Source of the DNA: Neisseria bergeri
Lineage (GTDB): Bacteria; Pseudomonadota; Gammaproteobacteria; Burkholderiales; Neisseriaceae
DNA: 32,783 nt
NCBI GenBank assembly: GCA_003044455.1
Contig: POWY01000016.1
Span: 1 to 32,783, forward strand
Direction: 5' to 3'
The notes under the pieces are model-generated. The model was not told the DNA's origin. It made no database searches and worked only from the letters and a program-made list of their open reading frames with translations. A program made the position numbers and the translations under genes. Positions 23,857 to 31,808 of this stretch are shown here, piece by piece. The stretch's first letter is position 1, and each line of letters begins with the position of its first letter.

Positions 23857-25035
23857 TTAATAAACGCTTTTTTCGGATGCAGAGGCTGCCGGGGCAGAAG
23901 CAGCCAGTGCGGAAGCAGCAGGGGCAGAAGCCGCGCCGCTGCCGGCGTAAGCGGTATCACTCAATTTTTGAGTCATAATTTCAGGGTTTTCCGCACCCTC
24001 TACTTTCAATTGGCCCAACGCGCCTTTGTTGAATGCGCGGAAGATGGAGTGGTCGACCAAAGTGTAGCTGCCCGGGATATCGACTTTGAATTCGACAATG
24101 GCAGAGCCGCCGGCAGGAACGATGGTGCTTTGTACGTTTTCGTTAATCAGCTTGCCGCCTTCAACATAAACTTTGTCGAAGATTTCGCCGATGACGTGGA
24201 AGGAAGACACCAGGTTCGGACCGCCGTTACCGACGTACATACGCACGGTTTCGCCTGCTTTGGCTTTCAGCGCGTTATCGCCGGCGATAGAACCTACATG
24301 ACCGTTGAATACGACGTATTCAGGCTGTTCGGCAACGGCTTTGTCCATGTCGAACGGTTGCAGGCCTTGCGCGCCTTTTTTGCCTTTGGTGTAGAAGTCG
24401 CCTTGGACGATGTAGAACTCTTTATCCACTTTTGGCAGGCCTTCTTTAGGCTCGACCAAAATCAGGCCGTACATACCGTTGGCGATGTGCATACCGACCG
24501 GCGCGACGGCGCAGTGGTAGATGTACAGACCCGGTTGCAGGGCTTTGAAGCTGAATGTGGAAGTGCGACCCGGGGCGGTAAAGGTCGCGGCTGCACCGCC
24601 GCCCTGACCGGTTGCGGCGTGGAAGTCAACGTTGTGCGGAACGGTAGAAGACGGGTTGTTGGAGAATTCGACTTCTACAGTATCGCCTTCGCGTACGCGG
24701 ATCATGCGGCCCGGAACGTCGCCGTCAAATGTCCAGTAGTGGTATTCCACCCCGTCGTCCATTTTCATGGTTTTTTCGACGGTTTCCATTTTCACGCGGA
24801 CTTTGGCAGGGTAGTCGCGGTCGATTGCGGGAGGTACTTCGGGAGCGTGGGTGGTAACCGCATCGATGACGGGCAGTTCGCCTGCAGGCGTTTCGGCGGC
24901 AGCTTGTGCGGCGGAACTTGCGGCTTCTGCGGAAGCGGCAGGGGTTTCGGCAGGAGCTTGAGCAGCTTGTTCGCCACCGCAGGCGGCTAAAGCAAACATA
25001 GAAGCGATAATTGCAGCTAAGGCTTGGCGTTTCAT
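23857..25035 (-). CDS. aniA: Copper nitrite reductase AniA (outer-membrane lipoprotein)
   Basis: A 392-residue NirK-type enzyme reducing nitrite to nitric oxide at the outer membrane. Lipoprotein signal with lipobox LAAC, Cys at residue 19, then an Ala/Pro/Glu-rich linker (20-52). Two cupredoxin domains. Type 1 copper ligands H134, C175, H183, M188; type 2 ligands H139, H174, H329. The catalytic D137 and H280 are both intact, so the enzyme should be active; some neisserial isolates carry H280 changes or frameshifts. The C-terminus is an Ala/Ser/Pro repeat tail ([19 protein letters not shown]) ending EKSVY, which varies in repeat number and is a site of glycosylation in related strains. AAGGAAA precedes ATG 25035. 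An FNR-like site at 25126-25139 explains anaerobic induction. Confidence 0.97.
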   Translation of the reverse strand: MKRQALAAIIASMFALAACGGEQAAQAPAETPAASAEAASSAAQAAAETPAGELPVIDAVTTHAPEVPPAIDRDYPAKVRVKMETVEKTMKMDDGVEYHYWTFDGDVPGRMIRVREGDTVEVEFSNNPSSTVPHNVDFHAATGQGGGAAATFTAPGRTSTFSFKALQPGLYIYHCAVAPVGMHIANGMYGLILVEPKEGLPKVDKEFYIVQGDFYTKGKKGAQGLQPFDMDKAVAEQPEYVVFNGHVGSIAGDNALKAKAGETVRMYVGNGGPNLVSSFHVIGEIFDKVYVEGGKLINENVQSTIVPAGGSAIVEFKVDIPGSYTLVDHSIFRAFNKGALGQLKVEGAENPEIMTQKLSDTAYAGSGAASAPAASALAASAPAASASEKSVY

Positions 25036-25097
25036 GATGTTTTCCTTTTGTAAGAAAAGTAAATTGTCCTGAAAGGATTGGTTAAGAACTTGGTGTG

Positions 25098-25103
25098 ATT
25101 ATG
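25098..25103 (-). promoter_or_regulatory. -10 of aniA
   Basis: CATAAT on the minus strand. A start near 25091 puts the FNR-like site at about -41.5, the class II activator position. Confidence 0.6.
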
Positions 25104-25125
25104 CGGTTGCCCCATTGCGGGCATT

Positions 25126-25139
25126 TTGATTTAAGTCAA
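25126..25139 (-). promoter_or_regulatory. FNR-like box upstream of aniA
   Basis: TTGAT-TTAA-GTCAA differs from the consensus TTGAT-N4-ATCAA by a single base. Spacing to the -10 of aniA fits oxygen-responsive activation, as established for aniA. Confidence 0.8.
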
Positions 25140-25142
25140 ATA

Positions 25143-25159
25143 ATTCATAAAATATGAAC
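25143..25159 (-). promoter_or_regulatory. NsrR-like palindrome upstream of aniA
   Basis: ATTCAT-N5-ATGAAC, similar to the palindrome at 25365-25381 before norB. NsrR is the known nitric-oxide-responsive repressor of both genes; the site assignment is by resemblance. It lies next to the FNR-like box. Confidence 0.4.
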
Positions 25160-25267
25160 TTAAAATGACACTTCTAATACTTTATAACTACTAAAAATTA
25201 CAATGAATAGGCTGATTTGCCAGGGTTTCGGCAGAGCAGGCAAAGGCAGGGCAATTCCCGAGTAAAG

Positions 25268-25286
25268 AATAATGATAGTTATTATC
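25268..25286 (+). promoter_or_regulatory. Fur-box-like site upstream of norB
   Basis: AATAATGATAGTTATTATC matches 16 of 19 positions of the Fur consensus (GATAATGATAATCATTATC). It lies about 95 bp before the predicted norB start; Fur activation of norB and aniA has been reported in meningococci. Confidence 0.65.
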
Positions 25287-25351
25287 ATATATGTATTTGT
25301 TTTATATGTGAGTTTGTTTGAACAAATGTTTATTTGCGCGGTAAACCGTGC

Positions 25352-25381
25352 TACAATCTTTAACATTCATATTCTGTGAAT
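25352..25381 (+). promoter_or_regulatory. norB -10 and overlapping NsrR-like palindrome
   Basis: TACAAT (25352-25357) gives a start near 25364. ATTCA-N7-TGAAT (25365-25381) covers the first transcribed bases, a good repressor position. Confidence 0.5.
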
Positions 25382-25416
25382 TTTAAACAACTGCTTTATT
25401 AAAAGGAGCTCTCAAA

Positions 25417-27672
25417 ATGGGACAGTACAAGAAGCTGTGGTACTTGCTGTTTGCCGTTCTGGCAGTATGCTTTACCATTCTTGGCTATATGGGCAGCGAG
25501 GTTTATAAGAAAGCCCCGCCTTACCCCGAACAGGTCGTTTCCGCATCCGGCAAGGTCTTGATGACGAAAGACGATATTTTGGCAGGTCAGTCTGCATGGC
25601 AGACTACCGGCGGTATGGAGGTCGGTTCGATTCTGGGCCACGGCGCATATCAGGCTCCGGACTGGACGGCGGACTGGCTGCATCGTGAGTTGGTTGCCTG
25701 GTTGGATCTGACTGCGCAAGAAACTTACGGTAAAAAATTTGACGAAGTTTCTCCTGAAGAACAAGCTGTTCTGAAAACACGTTTGGCTGACGAATACCGC
25801 AACCAAAGCCGTGTTAAGGAAGACGGCAGCGTCGTCATCAGCGATACGCGCGTGAAAGCCATCGAAAGCATCCTGCCGTACTACCACGGTGTTTACGGCG
25901 ACGATCCCGCGCTGCAAACCACCCGCGAACACTTTGCAATGAAAAACAACACATTGCCAAGCCAAGAAGCGCGTGAAAAACTGTTCGACTTCTTCTTCTG
26001 GACTTCTTGGTCTGCTTCGACCAACCGTCCCGGCGAGGTCTTTACCTACACCAACAACTGGCCGCACGAGCCTTTGATCAACAACGTACCGACCACTGAA
26101 AACTATATGTGGTCATTCACCAGCGTTGTTCTTCTGTTGATGGGCATCGGTTTGTTGATGTGGGGTTATTCTTTCCTGACCAAACACGAAGAAGTGGAAG
26201 TTCCGGCTGAAGATCCTATTTCTAAGGTTCAGTTGACTCCTTCGCAAAAAGCATTGGGCAAATATGTATTCCTGACAGTTGCCCTGTTTGTGGTACAAGT
26301 ATTGTTGGGTGGTCTGACTGCGCACTATACCGTCGAAGGTCAAGGTTTCTATGGCATTGACGAAGCACTGGGCTTCGAAATGTCCGATTGGTTCCCTTAT
26401 GCCTTGACCCGTACTTGGCACCTTCAATCCGCCATCTTCTGGATTGCAACCGGTTTCCTGACAGCAGGTCTGTTCTTGGCTCCGATTGTGAACGGCGGTA
26501 AAGATCCTAAGTTTCAACGTGCCGGTGTGAACTTCCTGTACATCGCCCTGTTCATCGTGGTCGGCGGTTCTTACGCAGGTAACTTCTTTGCGTTGACGCA
26601 CATCCTTCCCCCCGAATTTAATTTCTGGTTCGGACACCAAGGTTACGAATACCTCGATTTGGGCCGCTTCTGGCAACTCCTGTTGATGGTCGGTCTGTTG
26701 TTGTGGCTGTTCCTGATGTTGCGCTGCACGGTTTCCGCCTTCAAAGAAAAAGGCGTAGACAAAAACCTGCTGGCAATCTTTGTCGCTTCTATGGTCGGTG
26801 TGGGCGTATTCTACGCACCGGGCCTGTTCTATGGCGAAAAATCCCCGATTGCCGTAATGGAATACTGGCGTTGGTGGGTGGTTCACCTGTGGGTGGAAGG
26901 CTTCTTTGAAGTATTTGCCACTGCCGCCTTTGCCTTTGTCTTCTACAATATGGGCTTTGTCCGCCGCAGTACCGCTACTGCATCCACTTTGGCCGCTGCC
27001 GCCATCTTTATGTTGGGCGGCGTTCCCGGTACGCTGCACCACCTGTACTTCTCCGGCTCTACCTCCGCCTCTATGGCAATCGGTGCCTGCTTCTCCGCTT
27101 TGGAAGTCGTGCCGCTGGTGTTGCTGGGCCGTGAAGCATACGAGCATTGGTCTTACCAACACTTGTCCGACTGGGCGAAACGCCTGCGTTGGCCGCTGAT
27201 GTGCTTCGTGGCAGTCGCCTTTTGGAATATGATCGGTGCCGGTGTATTCGGTTTCCTGATTAACCCGCCGATTTCCCTGTTCTATATCCAAGGTTTGAAT
27301 ACTTCTGCTGTTCATGCGCACGCCGCCTTGTTCGGTGTGTACGGTTTCTTAGCTCTGGGCTTCGTATTGCTGGTTGCACGCTACTTAAAACCTAATGTTC
27401 AATTTGACGACAAACTGATGACTTGGGGTTTCTGGCTGCTGAACGGCGGTCTGGTGGGTATGATTGCCATCAGCCTGTTGCCTGTCGGCGCGATTCAGGC
27501 ATACGCCTCCATCACGCACGGCCTGTGGTATGCGCGTAGCGAAGAGTTCCTGCAAATGGAAATCTTGGATACTCTGCGTTGGGTTCGTACTGCTGCTGAC
27601 TTGATCTTCATCGGTGGTGCTGTTTGCGTTGCTATCCAAGCTACCAAAATCGTATTCAGCCGCGATAAATAA
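25417..27672 (+). CDS. norB: Quinol-dependent nitric oxide reductase (qNOR)
   Basis: A 751-residue inner-membrane haem-copper-superfamily enzyme that reduces NO to N2O with electrons from quinol. It detoxifies NO from AniA and from host cells. A first transmembrane helix (about 7-28) precedes the large periplasmic hydrophilic domain (to about 230) that marks the qNOR fusion form. Twelve further helices follow. Metal ligands and key acids appear in RWWVVHLWVEGFFEVFATA (His and Glu of FeB), PGTLHHLYFSG (the two His), and HAHAALFGVYGF (haem His). AAGGAG lies 9 bases before ATG 25417. It is divergent from aniA with shared control sites, and ends at a strong terminator. The reading frame is intact. 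Confidence 0.97.
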   Translation: MGQYKKLWYLLFAVLAVCFTILGYMGSEVYKKAPPYPEQVVSASGKVLMTKDDILAGQSAWQTTGGMEVGSILGHGAYQAPDWTADWLHRELVAWLDLTAQETYGKKFDEVSPEEQAVLKTRLADEYRNQSRVKEDGSVVISDTRVKAIESILPYYHGVYGDDPALQTTREHFAMKNNTLPSQEAREKLFDFFFWTSWSASTNRPGEVFTYTNNWPHEPLINNVPTTENYMWSFTSVVLLLMGIGLLMWGYSFLTKHEEVEVPAEDPISKVQLTPSQKALGKYVFLTVALFVVQVLLGGLTAHYTVEGQGFYGIDEALGFEMSDWFPYALTRTWHLQSAIFWIATGFLTAGLFLAPIVNGGKDPKFQRAGVNFLYIALFIVVGGSYAGNFFALTHILPPEFNFWFGHQGYEYLDLGRFWQLLLMVGLLLWLFLMLRCTVSAFKEKGVDKNLLAIFVASMVGVGVFYAPGLFYGEKSPIAVMEYWRWWVVHLWVEGFFEVFATAAFAFVFYNMGFVRRSTATASTLAAAAIFMLGGVPGTLHHLYFSGSTSASMAIGACFSALEVVPLVLLGREAYEHWSYQHLSDWAKRLRWPLMCFVAVAFWNMIGAGVFGFLINPPISLFYIQGLNTSAVHAHAALFGVYGFLALGFVLLVARYLKPNVQFDDKLMTWGFWLLNGGLVGMIAISLLPVGAIQAYASITHGLWYARSEEFLQMEILDTLRWVRTAADLIFIGGAVCVAIQATKIVFSRDK

Positions 27673-27692
27673 GTTTTAGTTTGAATATTGGA

Positions 27693-27724
27693 AACCGCAC
27701 CTGCCATCAGGTGCGGTTTTTTTA
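27693..27724 (+). terminator. Terminator of norB
   Basis: AACCGCACCTG (27693-27703) and CAGGTGCGGTT (27708-27718), loop CCAT, then TTTTTT. Confidence 0.9.
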
Positions 27725-27731
27725 CAGGAAA

Positions 27732-27760
27732 ATGCCGTCTGAAGACTTCAGACGGCATTT
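27732..27760. terminator. DUS-pair hairpin between norB and ldcA
   Basis: ATGCCGTCTGAA 27732-27743 and TTCAGACGGCAT 27747-27758 with a 3-nt loop; serves convergent ldcA. Confidence 0.8.
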
Positions 27761-27774
27761 GTCCGTTTGCGGGT

Positions 27775-28962
27775 TTATTCCGAAATATCGGCAACACCGC
27801 TTTCGGGGAAGATAGGCAAATCCGGCGGCGGGAGCAGGGTATCCAAAGTCAGGGCGGACGCATCGAGTGTCGGATAGCCTTCAAACGCGACCGAATAACC
27901 GCCGTTTCCGTTCATACGGATTCGGGCGTGCGCACCCAGCGGGAAAGTGATTTTGTCGGCAATATGTCCGAATGGGAAACCTGTCAGCACAGGAATTTTT
28001 GCCGTACGCGAAATATGGTTGACCACGGTAGAAAAATCATAAGACGAATCGTATACATCGCGGATATTACCCATACGGAAATCGCCGAAAATAATGGCGC
28101 GTTGTTTGCCCAAAATACCCGAAAGATACAGCGTATTGAGCATACGTTCGATGCGGTAGGGCTGTTCGCCGACATCTTCGAGAAACAAAATGCCACCGTC
28201 GATGTCGGGCATATAAGGCGTACCGGCGAGCGAGGCGAGGACGCTTAAGTTGCCGCCCCACAACGTACCTTCGGTTTCGACATCGGCACGTTGGATATAA
28301 GGAACATCAACGGTCGGGCGGTTTTGGGTTACCCCCTTGATAAAGGCATCCATTGTAAACACGCTGGGGGAGGGTTTGCCGAATTCGCTGTATGCCATCG
28401 GACCGGCAAAACTCATCATATTTCCTTTTGCCAAGAGTGCCAGCTGGATGGCGCACACATCGCTGAATCCGAAAAACAGCGTGCCGCGTTCGCGCATTCT
28501 TGCGCCGAGCGAGGCAAAATCGATATGCGGCAGAATGCGTACCGCACCATAACCGCCGCGCAAACCCATCAGAACTTTAGGCGTGGCAACGCGGCCGGAG
28601 GCGACCTCTTGGAAATCTGCCGCGCGTTGTGCGTCCGTACCGGCAAACCGTTGGAAGCGGCGGTTGCCCGCCTGTTGGTTGGTTACGGTAAAACCGGCAT
28701 TGTAAAGGCGGGTTAAGGCTGTGTTGACGCGATTGGTGTCTTCGGCAAATCCTGACGAAGCGACAATACGCAGAAGATTGTCGGCAGAGTTGGAATGGCG
28801 TGGTGGTTCGGGGTACACGGTTCGGGCTTTCGCAACAGGGTGAGAGGGCGCGGATGGGGCATTGTTTGAAGCAGGCGCAGTACCGCAAGCCTGAAGCAGT
28901 CCCGCGCCTGCGGCGGCGGTACAGGTTTTCAGGAAACGGCGGCGGGAGGTCGGTTCGGTCAT
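27775..28962 (-). CDS. ldcA: L,D-carboxypeptidase LdcA (S66 family), exported lipoprotein
   Basis: A 395-residue peptidase of the LdcA/MccF (S66) family, which trims the terminal D-alanine from peptidoglycan tetrapeptides. The N-terminus has a twin-arginine-like motif (SRRRFLK) and a lipobox (GLLQAC), so it is an exported lipoprotein. The nucleophile Ser is in GTLFFGFSDVCA, the Glu of the triad in EDVGEQPYRIER, and the His in GFPFGHIADKITFP. LMGLRGGYGAVRILPHIDF is the family block. In the gonococcus LdcA has been linked to release of NOD1-stimulating fragments. AGGGAAATT precedes ATG 28962. The HIT gene upstream (29002) is on the same strand, 39 bases away, so the two probably form an operon. 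Confidence 0.92.
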   Translation of the reverse strand: MTEPTSRRRFLKTCTAAAGAGLLQACGTAPASNNAPSAPSHPVAKARTVYPEPPRHSNSADNLLRIVASSGFAEDTNRVNTALTRLYNAGFTVTNQQAGNRRFQRFAGTDAQRAADFQEVASGRVATPKVLMGLRGGYGAVRILPHIDFASLGARMRERGTLFFGFSDVCAIQLALLAKGNMMSFAGPMAYSEFGKPSPSVFTMDAFIKGVTQNRPTVDVPYIQRADVETEGTLWGGNLSVLASLAGTPYMPDIDGGILFLEDVGEQPYRIERMLNTLYLSGILGKQRAIIFGDFRMGNIRDVYDSSYDFSTVVNHISRTAKIPVLTGFPFGHIADKITFPLGAHARIRMNGNGGYSVAFEGYPTLDASALTLDTLLPPPDLPIFPESGVADISE

Positions 28963-29001
28963 AATTTCCCTTTCATACGGTTTCAGACGGCATCGGCGGG
29001 C

Positions 29002-29406
29002 TTAAAGCAGCTTTTTAAGCTGTTCCGTCCAATCTTGCGGCAGGGTCATACCGTGTTTCCGGACGGGGTTTGCCCAAATCGGCGCAGGGAAAGTCGCATC
29101 GTTTTCAAAGCGGGCGATAATATGCCAGTGCAGGTGCGGCACGACATTGCCCAAGCTGGCGAGGTTGATTTTTGCCGGCCGGAACACTTGGCGCATAGCG
29201 GCTTCGACTTTGTACACCATTTCCATCAATTCGCCGCGTTCCGCTGCCGAAAGGTCGGTCATTTCGGCAATATGCTTACGCCAAATGACGCGGCAGAATG
29301 CAGGCGAACCGCTGTCGTTATGGACGGCGATGACGCGCAGCTTGGGGGTTTGCAGCAAAATATCTTCATCTTGTGCCGTGCAGATGGGGCAGGGTTGGGC
29401 GGTCAT
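29002..29406 (-). CDS. HIT-family nucleotide-binding protein
   Basis: A 134-residue histidine-triad protein; the motif HLHWHII (VVPHLHWHIIARF) is the HxHxHxx catalytic loop of nucleotide hydrolases/transferases acting on adenylated substrates. CPICTAQDED near the N-terminus supplies a CxxC pair, possibly a zinc site with later residues. AAGGAA lies just before ATG 29406. It lies 39 bases upstream of ldcA on the same strand; no functional tie between the two is apparent. Upstream is 0.9 kb of repeat DNA, which presumably holds its promoter. Confidence 0.92.
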   Translation of the reverse strand: MTAQPCPICTAQDEDILLQTPKLRVIAVHNDSGSPAFCRVIWRKHIAEMTDLSAAERGELMEMVYKVEAAMRQVFRPAKINLASLGNVVPHLHWHIIARFENDATFPAPIWANPVRKHGMTLPQDWTEQLKKLL

Positions 29407-29497
29407 TTTTCCTTATTCCTGAAAGTGTTTAAAAAACGGTAGGGCAATTTCTGATAGTTTAATTTGTCTGTCCGCATTGCCGTCAATTGTACCACTT

Positions 29498-29539
29498 CAT
29501 AGGGCGGTGCTTTATGTGTCGTCCTGTGTGTTGAAACAT
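29498..29539 (+). repeat. 42-bp dispersed repeat, copy 2
   Basis: Exact second copy of the 42-mer at 7613-7654, here between the HIT gene and the dRS3 array, without the flanking GC-rich palindrome. Confidence 0.85.
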
Positions 29540-29629
29540 ATCGGACGCGTTTGAACAGTTGTGCGGCAAACTGTTTTAGCGGCAGGCAAGAGATGCCGTC
29601 TGAAGCCCATTGTCCGTCATTCCCACACA

Positions 29630-29692
29630 GGCAGTTGCTACAGTTACTGAAGCCCCTTAGCCGTCGCGTAGGCAGTTGCTACGGTTACTAAA
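29630..29692 (+). repeat. Short direct repeats beside the dRS3 array
   Basis: GGCAGTTGCTACAGTTACT (29630-) and GGCAGTTGCTACGGTTACT (29671-), 41 bp apart with one difference. Confidence 0.8.
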
Positions 29693-29699
29693 TTCCCGT

Positions 29700-30275
29700 C
29701 ATTCCCTCAAAAACAGAAAACCAAAATCAGAAACCTAAAATCCCGTCATTCCCGCAGCTCTTCGTCATTCCCGCGAAAGCGGGAATCTAGAACTTTTAAA
29801 TTTTCAGACGGCTTTTGAATATTGCCGTTGCCCGACGTTTTGGATTCCCGCCTGCGCGGGAATGACGGCAGAGCGGTTTCTGTTGCTCCCGATAAATGCC
29901 GCAATCTCAAATCCCGTTATTCTCTCAAAAACAGAAAACCAAAATCAGAAACCTAAAATCCTGTCATTCCCGCAGCTCTTCGTCATTCCCGCGAAAGCGG
30001 GAATCTAGAACTTTTAAATTTTCAGACAGCTTTTGAATATTGCCGTTGCCCGACGTTCTGGATTCCCGCCTGCGCGGGAATGACGGTGGGAGAACAATGC
30101 CGTCTGAAGCCCGACAAAGCCCCCAATGCCGTCTGAAACCTCGTCATTCCTCTGCTGTCCGCAACTTTTCGTCATTCCCGTGAAAACGGGAATCTAGAAC
30201 TTTTAAATTTTCAGACGGCTTTTGAATATTGTCGTTGCCCGACGTTCTGGATCCCCGCCTGCGCGGGAATGACGC
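29700..30275. repeat. Large neisserial intergenic mosaic element (dRS3 array)
   Basis: Three 97-bp units, each a dRS3 pair around a conserved spacer: 29767-29863, 29985-30081, 30174-30270. The left dRS3 is ATTCCCGCGAAAGCGGGAAT (third unit GTGAAAAC variant), the right ATTCCCGCCTGCGCGGGAAT (third has one mismatch). The first two units lie inside a longer direct repeat (about 29706-29868 and 29924-30086, offset 218). Each spacer holds an uptake-like TTCAGACGGC or TTCAGACAGC. Such arrays promote recombination and are targets for filamentous-phage integration in some strains. No gene is present between 29407 and 30338. Confidence 0.9.
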
Positions 30276-30284
30276 TGGAGGACG

Positions 30285-30327
30285 ATGCCGTCTGAATCCC
30301 ATTAGCGGTTTCAGACGGCATTTTTGC
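30285..30327. terminator. DUS-pair terminator after rnhA
   Basis: ATGCCGTCTGAA 30285-30296 and TTCAGACGGCAT 30310-30321 with a 13-nt loop, 18 bases past the rnhA stop. Confidence 0.75.
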
Positions 30328-30338
30328 CGACGCGGTAA

Positions 30339-30776
30339 TCAGGAAAACTGCGCCGCGCCACGGTTTGCCAAATCGTCGGCGCGTTCGTTTTCCGCGTGTC
30401 CCGCGTGTCCTTTCACCCAAGTCCAGCTGACTTGATGCTGTCCGACCAGTGTATCGAGTTCTTTCCACAAATCATCGTTTTTGACGGGCTGTTTGGCGGC
30501 GGTTTTCCAGCCGTTGCGTTTCCAACCGTGTATCCAGTTTTCCATGCCGTTTTTAACGTATTGTGAGTCGGTGCAGATGATGACGGTGCAGCGGCGTTTG
30601 AGCGATTTCAGCCCTTCGATGACGGCGGTCAGCTCCATGCGGTTGTTGGTGGTCTGCGCTTCGCCGCCGAAAAGTTCTTTTTCGTGGCTGCCGTAGCGCA
30701 TTAATACGCCCCAGCCGCCCGCGCCGGGATTGCCTTTGCACGCGCCGTCGGTGTAAAGGTAAACGGTTTTATCCAT
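30339..30776 (-). CDS. rnhA: Ribonuclease HI
   Basis: A 145-residue cytoplasmic endonuclease that cuts the RNA strand of RNA-DNA hybrids. The carboxylate set is complete and at the E. coli positions: D10 ([11 protein letters not shown]), E48 ([10 protein letters not shown]), D70 (CTDSQYV), D134 (ERADDLANR), with the catalytic histidine H124 in KGHAGH. The Trp-rich handle region [20 protein letters not shown] is also present. Length is typical. It is divergent from tehB across 128 bases, and separated from the repeat array by a DUS hairpin. Confidence 0.97.
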   Translation of the reverse strand: MDKTVYLYTDGACKGNPGAGGWGVLMRYGSHEKELFGGEAQTTNNRMELTAVIEGLKSLKRRCTVIICTDSQYVKNGMENWIHGWKRNGWKTAAKQPVKNDDLWKELDTLVGQHQVSWTWVKGHAGHAENERADDLANRGAAQFS

Positions 30777-30841
30777 TATTGTGCCTTTGTGTGGTGTCCG
30801 GCGTGATTATAAGCGGTTTGCGCGCCGTGCCGTCTGAAAGA

Positions 30842-30869
30842 TTGCGGCGGATTGAAATAGGCATATAAT
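30842..30869 (+). promoter_or_regulatory. Promoter of tehB
   Basis: TTGCGG (30842-30847), 16-bp spacer, TATAAT (30864-30869). The start near 30876 would leave only 8 bases before ATG 30884 but 29 before GTG 30905, which supports the GTG start. Confidence 0.55.
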
Positions 30870-30904
30870 GTGCAACTTTATTTTTGAATATGAAGGAGCG
30901 GATA

Positions 30905-31759
30905 GTGGGTCAAAGTGGCGAGTTGTTTTGTTTCGGACAAATGCCCGTATGGAAGGTGGAAAACCTGCCGGAAGTTTTGTTGTCGGGCTATTCGTCTGAG
31001 GAAGGGGAGTGGGTCTGCCTGAATGTGTTGCAGGGCGATGTCGAAGTCCGTGCACCGGACGGGTCGGCGGAGGTTTGGTCGGCGGAAAGCGGCGATTGCG
31101 TGTTTGCGCCGCAGCAGGTGTTTTCTGTCAAACCGAAAACGGACGATGCCGAAATCCGTTTGTCGCTGTATTGCGCGGCGGCAGACTATTTTCACAAAAA
31201 ATACGGCATGAGTGCCACGCATTCTGCAGTGGCGTCGGCTCAGGATACCGTACCGGCGGGCAGGGCGTTGGATATGGGCTGCGGACAGGGGCGCAACGCG
31301 CTGTTTCTCGGTTTGAAGGGATTTGAAGTTACTGCAGTCGATCACAATCCGGCCGCCTTGGCAAACGTGGCGGAGCTGGCAGAGGCGGAGGGCTTGAACG
31401 TCCGCACGCTGGAATATGACTTGAATGCCGCCGCCCTTCAGGGCGAGTTTGATTATATTGTGGCAACAGTGGTGCTGATGTTCCTGATGCCGCAGCGCGT
31501 GCCCGACGTGATTGCCGATATGCAGGCGCATACGGCGGCTGGAGGGTACAATTTGATTGTATCGGCAATGGATACGGCGGATTTCCCCTGTCCGATGCCG
31601 TTCCCTTTTAAATTTAAAGAGGGCGAGCTGAAGGATTATTATCGGGATTGGGAGCTGGTCGAATACAAAGAAGAATTGGGTTCTATGCACGCCAAAGACG
31701 AAAACGGCAATCCGATACGGTTTAAATTTGTAACCATGCTGGCGAAAAAGCCTGAATAA
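30905..31759 (+). CDS. tehB: SAM-dependent methyltransferase TehB (tellurite resistance family)
   Basis: A 284-residue protein with an N-terminal cupin-like/DUF1971 half (about 1-95) and a C-terminal methyltransferase half. The SAM motif is ALDMGCGQGRNALFLGLKG (about 122-140), followed by VTAVDHNPAAL. The layout and the segment YNLIVSAMDTADFPCPMPFPF match Haemophilus-type TehB, which detoxifies tellurite and related oxyanions by methylation. Physiological role in Neisseria unknown. GTG 30905 is preferred because GAAGGAG lies 6 bases upstream; ATGs at 30884 and 30890 are in frame but would put the ribosome site inside the coding region. Convergent with thiD. Confidence 0.9.
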   Translation: MGQSGELFCFGQMPVWKVENLPEVLLSGYSSEEGEWVCLNVLQGDVEVRAPDGSAEVWSAESGDCVFAPQQVFSVKPKTDDAEIRLSLYCAAADYFHKKYGMSATHSAVASAQDTVPAGRALDMGCGQGRNALFLGLKGFEVTAVDHNPAALANVAELAEAEGLNVRTLEYDLNAAALQGEFDYIVATVVLMFLMPQRVPDVIADMQAHTAAGGYNLIVSAMDTADFPCPMPFPFKFKEGELKDYYRDWELVEYKEELGSMHAKDENGNPIRFKFVTMLAKKPE

Positions 31760-31768
31760 TCCTCAAAA

Positions 31769-31805
31769 ATGCCGTCTGAACATTTTGTTTCAGACGGCAT
31801 TTTTA
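31769..31805. terminator. DUS-pair terminator between tehB and thiD
   Basis: ATGCCGTCTGAA 31769-31780 and TTCAGACGGCAT 31789-31800 with an 8-nt loop and TTTTT; it lies between convergent genes. Confidence 0.85.
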
Positions 31806-31808
31806 CGT

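Noticed and set aside
29700-30275. Possible CRISPR array
   Set aside because: Repeats are palindromic dRS3 20-mers with conserved, not unique, spacers; no cas genes.
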